Positions 6,033 to 11,223 of a stretch of DNA of 11,223 nucleotides are shown one piece after another. The first letter of the stretch is position 1. Every line of letters starts with the position of its first letter. The translations under genes and the position numbers were made by a program. This DNA comes from Spirochaetaceae bacterium (GTDB taxonomy: Bacteria > Spirochaetota > Spirochaetia > SZUA-6 > Fen-1364), in contig PLNO01000041.1 of assembly GCA_003141795.1 (NCBI GenBank), positions 10,454-21,676 of the forward strand. Reading direction: 5' to 3'. The notes beneath the pieces are model-generated. The model was not told the DNA's origin. It searched no databases and saw only the letters and a list, made by a program, of their open reading frames with translations.

Positions 6033-7649
6033 ATGGAGACCCTGCTGGAAATGCACCGCCGCGGCGATATGGAAGGGATTTGGAAACGATACTGTGGGTT
6101 CCTGGAGCTGACGCCGGAGGAGTTCGCCGACAGCCAGAACCGCCTCCTGGAAGAGCAGCTGCTGGTCTGGAAAAAAAGCGCGCTCGTCAGCCGGATTTTC
6201 GGGGGGACCATCCCTTCGTCAGTGGAAGAGTTCCGCGAGCGAGCGCCGATCACGACCTACGAGGAGTATGCCGGCAGCCTGATCGCAAAGAACCAGTCCG
6301 AGCTCCCTTCGGAGACCTACGAATGGGTGCACACCTCAGGCAAGAGCGGCGAGTACGAGTTCAAGTGGGTCCCGTACACTCGTGCGATGTACGACAACAT
6401 CAGCGACTGTACCCTCGCCTCGTTCATCCTCGGCCCGTGCCGCCGACGCGGCCACATCGCCATGAAGGAGGGGGACAGGCTCATGTTCTCCCTCGCCCCG
6501 ACCCCGTACGTCTCCGGCCTGTGCATGAGGGCCATGCACGAGCAGTTCAACTTCAGGATCTGGCCGGATTACGAGAAGGCGCTGAAGATGGATTTCTTCG
6601 AGCGGACACGGGAGGGCGTGCGGCTGGCATTCTCCGAAGGGATCGACTATTTCTACGGGATCACCTCGATCATGCTCAGCATCAGCGAGCAGCTGGAGCA
6701 GATGGGATCATCAGGTGGCAACGCACAGGCGAACGGCATGAAGCTGCAGCCGAAGGTGCTCCTCCGCCTCCTCAAGGGGATCCTCAAGTCAAAGCTCCGC
6801 GGCGGACCGCTGCGCCCACGCGATCTGTGGAACGTGAAAGGCATCATGTGCTCCGGCATGGACACCGCGATCTACCGCGAACGCATCCGTGCGTTGTGGG
6901 GCGAATATCCCTGGGAGGTGTACGGATGCACGGAGCTCGCCTTCCTCGGGTTCCAGCACTACGCGGGGCCGGGCCTCGTGATCAGGGACCGCAGCACGTA
7001 CTGCGAGTTCATGGAGCTTGACGACTATGCGCGGTGGAAGGATGACCGCTCGTTCCGTCCGCGGCTGCGGCTTCAGAACGAAGTCGAGGCCGGGAAGGAG
7101 TACGCACTCGTGGGGACGAGCTTCCACGGCGGCGTCTTCGTCCGCTACGTCCCCGGAGATGCCCTGAAGGTCGCTTCCCTCTCCGATGATCGCATCGGCT
7201 GCAAGCTGCCGCAGTTCACCTTTTCCTCCCGCATCGACGACGTCATCGATATCGCAGGGTTCACCCGTCTGTCGGAGAAGGCCATCTGGTCGGCGGTGGA
7301 GAACTCGGGGGTGGATTACGTGGACTGGGTCGTGGCGAAGGAATACCGAAACGAAAAGCCGGTCCTGCATCTGTACCTGGAAGCGCGCACCGACGGCCAC
7401 GACCCTCTGCGGATCCAGGAGACGGTCCATGACAACCTCAAGAAGATCGACCTCCCGTACCGCGATCTGGAGGAGATGGCAGGGATCAGGCCGCTCGCGG
7501 TCACGCTGCTCTCCAAGGGCACCTTTGCGCGCTACCTCAAGGAGAGGCAGGCGGCAGGCTTCGATCTGGCGCACTCCAAGCCGCCGCACATGAACCCGGC
7601 CCCGGAGATCGTTTCGCGGCTGCAGGCAATGAGCGCCTTGAAGATTTGA
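6033..7649 (+). CDS. GH3-family acyl-adenylating (acyl-amido synthetase-like) enzyme
   Basis: This 538-residue cytoplasmic protein matches the GH3 auxin-responsive family within the ANL superfamily, which activates a carboxylic acid with ATP and, in plants, joins it to an amino acid. Seen in order are the N-terminal helical segment ending in FRERAPITTYEEYAG (67-81), the nucleotide loop HTSGKSGEYEF (100-110), YGCTELAF (297-304, the adenine/acyl Glu motif), VRYVPGD (370-376) with the ribose-binding Asp376, the hinge FSSRIDDVIDIAGF (397-410) and a C-terminal subdomain with GTFARYLKE (496-504) and HSKPPHMNP (514-522), which resembles the GH3 tail. Length is in the normal range. The nearby Cys/Lys variation in the loop (SGKSG instead of SGTSG) is noted. 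AGGAGG at 6017-6022 and GGAAAGG closer in support the ATG at 6033. Bacterial GH3 proteins have largely unknown substrates. It lies between a membrane methyltransferase and a sensor kinase, suggesting production or modification of a small or lipophilic acid, but this is inference. Confidence 0.85.
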   Translation: METLLEMHRRGDMEGIWKRYCGFLELTPEEFADSQNRLLEEQLLVWKKSALVSRIFGGTIPSSVEEFRERAPITTYEEYAGSLIAKNQSELPSETYEWVHTSGKSGEYEFKWVPYTRAMYDNISDCTLASFILGPCRRRGHIAMKEGDRLMFSLAPTPYVSGLCMRAMHEQFNFRIWPDYEKALKMDFFERTREGVRLAFSEGIDYFYGITSIMLSISEQLEQMGSSGGNAQANGMKLQPKVLLRLLKGILKSKLRGGPLRPRDLWNVKGIMCSGMDTAIYRERIRALWGEYPWEVYGCTELAFLGFQHYAGPGLVIRDRSTYCEFMELDDYARWKDDRSFRPRLRLQNEVEAGKEYALVGTSFHGGVFVRYVPGDALKVASLSDDRIGCKLPQFTFSSRIDDVIDIAGFTRLSEKAIWSAVENSGVDYVDWVVAKEYRNEKPVLHLYLEARTDGHDPLRIQETVHDNLKKIDLPYRDLEEMAGIRPLAVTLLSKGTFARYLKERQAAGFDLAHSKPPHMNPAPEIVSRLQAMSALKI

Positions 7650-7679
7650 GCACGAGGAGAGCGGGAACGGACAGCCGGG

Positions 7680-10600
7680 ATGCTTGAATACATCGCCACG
7701 ATAAAGTTCCTCGCCCTCATAGGATATGCAGTCCTCCTCTTCGTCTGCGTCCGCAGCCGTGTCACGCCGGGCCTCAAGCTGCATTTCGCCCTCTACCTCC
7801 TGGGGCTCGGCTTCTGGCAGGTCACGTCCTTCATTCTCACCATCACGCACGACCCCGTCGTGGCGCTGTTCTGGTACAACATGCAGGTCACCAGCCTCGG
7901 TCTGCAGAGCGTGATCTTCCTCCCCTTGACCCGGACCTTTCTCCGCATCAGGAGGCACCCCGGCGTCTCGGTCGCCGCGTACCTCGTCTGCGCCGCTGTC
8001 ATGGTCTTCGGGATCTTCGGCACGTCCTTCTCCGGCGTGGTCCTCGGCAAGTCGGGGTATTTCATCCCCACCCTTGCCCCCGCGGCGTACGTCGTGAGCC
8101 TCGTGGGATACTTCTTCTGGGTATGGGGTGTGCTTTCCCTCGTTGCAGGGCTGCGGCGGGAGCGGCTGCCGCTGCAGCGCAGCCGCATCTGGTATGTCCT
8201 CATCGGCGCCCTTACCGTCATGGCCGGCATCGCCACCAACTACACGCCCCTGCAGCAGTATCCCGCCGACACGGTCTGTGCCCTCATCAATGCCATGCTC
8301 GTGTCGTATTCCGTGACACGCTACCGCCTGATCGACACGGGCGTCGTGCTCCGACGGAGCCTGTCCGTCGTGGTCATCGTTGCCATAGGGATCGCCGGCT
8401 ACATCCTCTTCACCAACATCGCGGGCCTCGTCGTTCTGCCGGAAGCGCAATGGCGGCTGAGCGTGTCCGGGCTCGCCGGCTTCATCATCCTTATGACGTT
8501 CTCCCTCCTGGTCGGATGGAGGTTCCTCCGCCCCATCGTGGACCGCATCGCCGGAAGACGCACGACGAGCTATGACACGGTGCTCGAAAAGTTCACGCAA
8601 ACCACGCGGTCCCTGCTGGACGTTGAAAAGCTCAAGGAGCTGCTCGTCATCACCGCCGCGGACGCGGTGGGCACGGAAAGGGGCTGCCTGCTGTTCTCCG
8701 GCGCCGCAGCTGAAGCGTATTCGGCGGGCACCCTCTACGGGGCATGGCCTCAGGGAATGCGGCAATTCTCCGTGAAAGCCTCCGATGGCGTCGTGCAGGC
8801 GCTGAAGGACCACAAGTTCCCGCTCTGGGAGCAGGAGTTGCTCGTCGATCCGGGTCTGGAATACCTGCGTCCGTTGTGCGAGCCGTTCTTCAGCGCGACG
8901 GGGGCCTCTGTGGCCGTTCCCGTGATCCAGGAGGAAGCGGTCGTGGGCATCCTGTGCCTCGGCAGCAGGACCTCGGACGGGCTCTACGGGACCGAGGACC
9001 TTCGATTCCTCGCCACCCTCGCGAACGTCGCAGCCTCGTCGATCACCGTTGCGCTCAACTACCGGGAGATCGAGCGGCAGCTCTCGATCCAGACATTCCT
9101 CTTCGTGCTCAGCGAATCACTCGTGCGTTATGCGGGATCCCAGGAGGCGATCCGCTCGGCCATCGGCGTCCTCCAGAGCTTCCTGGGCATCGAGGAATGC
9201 TTCGTGCTCACCTTCTCACGGATCCGTGAAGTGCGTGTCTATGGCGCGCATGACCTCGACGATCAGTTGGAGTCCCAGCTGTTGGAAGTCGGCAGTGTGC
9301 TCGCCACCGGGACCATCCCCCTTCCATCTGATCCCGGGTCGGCTCTGAGCGATCCCGCAGTGGCCATGCCCGAGTCGAGCCTCGTCAGATCCCTCGTCTA
9401 CCTTCCCTTGACGAGCGGCGCGGAATGGATAGGGCTTGTCGCGTTGGACGGACGGGGATGGGCGGAGAGGGGAGCGGATTCCTCGGCATTGGTCGGCGCA
9501 TTCCGCGCTATCCTCACCCAGGGCCTGCTCGCCATCCGTCACGTTGCAGAGCTACGCGCGCTCAAGGAATACAATGACAAGATCCTGATGAGCCTCAGCA
9601 CGAGCGGGGAGATGCTGCTCGTGGTGGATACCGACGGCGTCATCCAGAGGACGAACAGCGCGGCCACGGATGCCCTCGGGTATGCGGAAGGGAACCTCGT
9701 CGGCAGATCGCTGCGGGAGCTCGTGGACGGTGAGGGAAGCGGGCCCGCGGTGGAGAAATTCCTCGGTCTGGCGGCGACACGCGTCGTACAGAACACCGAG
9801 ATGCATCTGCGCACCATGTCGGATCGCCTCATTCCCGTGCTCGTCTCCTCCTCGTTCATCGCGGATGCGGGCGACGCAACCCGGGAGATCGTCGTCATCG
9901 CCCGCGACATCTCGAGGCTGCGGGACGCTGAGAAAGGGCGGGCGGAGTCGGAGTGGCGCTACCAGTCCCTCTTCGAGAGCGTCCTCGACGCGGTGATCGC
10001 CTTCGACGACGACGGGAGGCTGATCGACCTCAACCCCGCCGGACGGGAGCTGTTCGGAATCGCCGGACAGGAGGAGAAGGAGTGGAACCTGTCCCGCGAT
10101 TTCTTCCTCCAGCCGGAACGCTTCTCCCTCCTCCAGGAGGAGCTTGCATCCCTCGGGACCATACGCGAATTCGAGATGCAGATTCGCACGTCCCAGAGCG
10201 GTCCCCGTACTGCCCTGTTCACGGGAAGCGTGGACGAGAGGTCCTACGGAGGACGTCGCGTCATCCACGGCATCCTGCGGGACGTGACCGAACAACGCAT
10301 ACTGCAGCGCCAGCTCGTGCAGGCGCAGAAGATGGAGAGCGTCGGTACACTGGCAGGGGGAATCGCCCACGACTTCAACAACATCCTCACCGCCACGCTG
10401 GGCTACGCGCTCCTCATCCGTAAGGAGATCGACGACAAGGAAGCCGTTCTTTCCCACCTGGAAGTTGTCGAGTCCAGCGCGCGCCGTGCCGCAGAGTTGA
10501 CGCGCAGGCTCCTCTCCTTCGCCCGGGCCGGCGTCTCCGATCGCAAGCCCGTACGCATCAATGACATCGTCCTTGAAGCGGTGCAGCTCCTGCGCCGGAC

Positions 10601-11223
10601 GTTCGATCGCTCGATCGAGGTCCACACCGTCTGCGCCCCTGATCTGCCGCTCGTCGTCGGAGATCAGGGGCAGATCCACCAGATCCTCATCAACCTGTGC
10701 GTCAACGCACGGGATGCGATGACTGACGGTGGCGTGCTGACGCTTCGCACCTACGTGGAGCCCGAGCTGCCGGAGGAGGAAGCTGCTGCCTCCGAAGGAG
10801 GGCCGAACGACTGGCTGGTGGACGCACGCACGGCGGGCGGGCTGGGCCCCGGCTGCGTGGTAGTGGAAGTGAGCGACACGGGTGCGGGGATCGCCCGTGA
10901 GGTCCTGCCCAAGATCTTCGACCCCTTTTTCACCACGAAGGGCCCGGGAGAGGGCACGGGCCTCGGCCTGTCCATCGTGTACGGAATCGTAAAGCAGCAC
11001 CACGGACACGTGGAGGTTGCGAGCGAGCTCGGGCGGGGGACCACGTTCACCGTCCAATTCCCTGCATCGGAAAAAAGCCCCGCAGAGACGGGCAAGGCGG
11101 TGGCGCCGCTCACGGGATCCCGGGGCAAAGAGACGATCATGGTCGTCGACGATGAGCCGGCCCTCAGGGAGCTGATGCGCCTCTCCCTCAAGGAGCGCGG
11201 CTACACGGTGATCGAGGCAGTAG
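7680..11223 (+). CDS. Large membrane hybrid histidine kinase, 3'-truncated by window end
   Basis: The frame stays open to the window end, giving at least 1181 residues. It starts at the ATG at 7680, the first start codon after the GH3 stop, which lies 30 bp upstream in the same frame; the ribosome binding site is weak (GAGGAGA is more than 20 nt away). Residues 1-285 hold about eight membrane helices with the look of the histidine-kinase 7TM sensor module (RYRLIDTGVVLRRS near 214-227). Next come two GAF-like domains (about 300-460 and 470-620), two PAS domains (about 633-745 and 757-872), HisKA with GGIAHDFNN and phospho-acceptor His897, and HATPase_c with Asn1009 (N box), DTGAGI from Asp1066 and GTGLGLSIVYGI near 1093-1104. 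A receiver domain begins with VVDDEP (Asp1157-Asp1158) and is cut off. The receiver's phospho-Asp is outside the window. It senses an unknown signal, possibly linked to the two enzymes upstream. No output domain is visible, so a separate partner is expected. Confidence 0.93.
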   Translation, partial: MLEYIATIKFLALIGYAVLLFVCVRSRVTPGLKLHFALYLLGLGFWQVTSFILTITHDPVVALFWYNMQVTSLGLQSVIFLPLTRTFLRIRRHPGVSVAAYLVCAAVMVFGIFGTSFSGVVLGKSGYFIPTLAPAAYVVSLVGYFFWVWGVLSLVAGLRRERLPLQRSRIWYVLIGALTVMAGIATNYTPLQQYPADTVCALINAMLVSYSVTRYRLIDTGVVLRRSLSVVVIVAIGIAGYILFTNIAGLVVLPEAQWRLSVSGLAGFIILMTFSLLVGWRFLRPIVDRIAGRRTTSYDTVLEKFTQTTRSLLDVEKLKELLVITAADAVGTERGCLLFSGAAAEAYSAGTLYGAWPQGMRQFSVKASDGVVQALKDHKFPLWEQELLVDPGLEYLRPLCEPFFSATGASVAVPVIQEEAVVGILCLGSRTSDGLYGTEDLRFLATLANVAASSITVALNYREIERQLSIQTFLFVLSESLVRYAGSQEAIRSAIGVLQSFLGIEECFVLTFSRIREVRVYGAHDLDDQLESQLLEVGSVLATGTIPLPSDPGSALSDPAVAMPESSLVRSLVYLPLTSGAEWIGLVALDGRGWAERGADSSALVGAFRAILTQGLLAIRHVAELRALKEYNDKILMSLSTSGEMLLVVDTDGVIQRTNSAATDALGYAEGNLVGRSLRELVDGEGSGPAVEKFLGLAATRVVQNTEMHLRTMSDRLIPVLVSSSFIADAGDATREIVVIARDISRLRDAEKGRAESEWRYQSLFESVLDAVIAFDDDGRLIDLNPAGRELFGIAGQEEKEWNLSRDFFLQPERFSLLQEELASLGTIREFEMQIRTSQSGPRTALFTGSVDERSYGGRRVIHGILRDVTEQRILQRQLVQAQKMESVGTLAGGIAHDFNNILTATLGYALLIRKEIDDKEAVLSHLEVVESSARRAAELTRRLLSFARAGVSDRKPVRINDIVLEAVQLLRRTFDRSIEVHTVCAPDLPLVVGDQGQIHQILINLCVNARDAMTDGGVLTLRTYVEPELPEEEAAASEGGPNDWLVDARTAGGLGPGCVVVEVSDTGAGIAREVLPKIFDPFFTTKGPGEGTGLGLSIVYGIVKQHHGHVEVASELGRGTTFTVQFPASEKSPAETGKAVAPLTGSRGKETIMVVDDEPALRELMRLSLKERGYTVIEAV

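Noticed and set aside
6789..8813. 674-codon minus-strand open frame across the GH3 and kinase genes
   Set aside because: It runs antisense to two well-supported genes, has a composition dominated by Asp/Glu/Arg/Gly/His as expected for the complement of GC-rich coding DNA, and shows no recognisable domain.
9552..11057. 501-codon minus-strand open frame opposite the kinase core
   Set aside because: It is a shadow of the PAS-HisKA-HATPase coding sequence. The + strand frame has exact catalytic motifs.

Overview
The window is GC-rich and almost entirely coding on the + strand. It holds seven recognisable + strand genes, two of them cut by the window ends, and one short minus-strand gene remnant. 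The leader peptide of the binding protein ends in 'AAGNAES', which I associate with exported solute-binding proteins of spirochaetes. A GC-rich spirochaete (Spirochaetota) is therefore my best guess, at low confidence, because nothing else in the window fixes the taxon.

Layout: (1) 1-663 is the 3' part of an HD-GYP domain protein, probably a response regulator with cyclic-di-GMP phosphodiesterase or related activity. (2) 664-824 is the only AT-rich non-coding stretch. It carries a good sigma70-type promoter, two GATCAA boxes 22 bp apart (possible operator) and the ribosome binding site of the next gene. (3) 825-5138 is a compact sugar-import operon: a periplasmic ribose-type binding protein, an intercistronic stem-loop, a double-domain RbsA-type ATPase, an RbsC-type permease whose GTG start overlaps the ATPase stop, and a DeoR-family repressor 6 bp behind the permease. 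No sugar kinase, isomerase or aldolase is present, so the substrate is not obvious. The binding protein keeps most ribose-contacting positions but lacks the Asp-Arg pair of RbsB. (4) 5135-5419, minus strand, is a 94-codon open frame with coding-like codon usage. It looks like the middle of an aldose 1-epimerase-like protein, cut off at both ends. It shares the palindromic CTAG stop with the DeoR gene. (5) 5440 to the window end is a second + strand gene group: an integral-membrane ICMT/PEMT-like methyltransferase, a GH3-family adenylate-forming enzyme and a very large membrane hybrid histidine kinase (multi-TM, GAF, GAF, PAS, PAS, HisKA, HATPase, REC...), which runs off the end inside its receiver domain. 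Gaps are 14 and 30 bp, so co-transcription is likely.

How the genes may work together: the first operon is a self-contained uptake system, with the DeoR protein probably acting at the 711-783 region in response to a phosphorylated sugar. The second group pairs two possible small-molecule modifying enzymes (carboxylate activation/conjugation by GH3, methylation by the ICMT-like protein) with a sensor kinase. This is the least explained part of the window and the best candidate for an undescribed pathway, although the link between the three genes is only inferred from their spacing.
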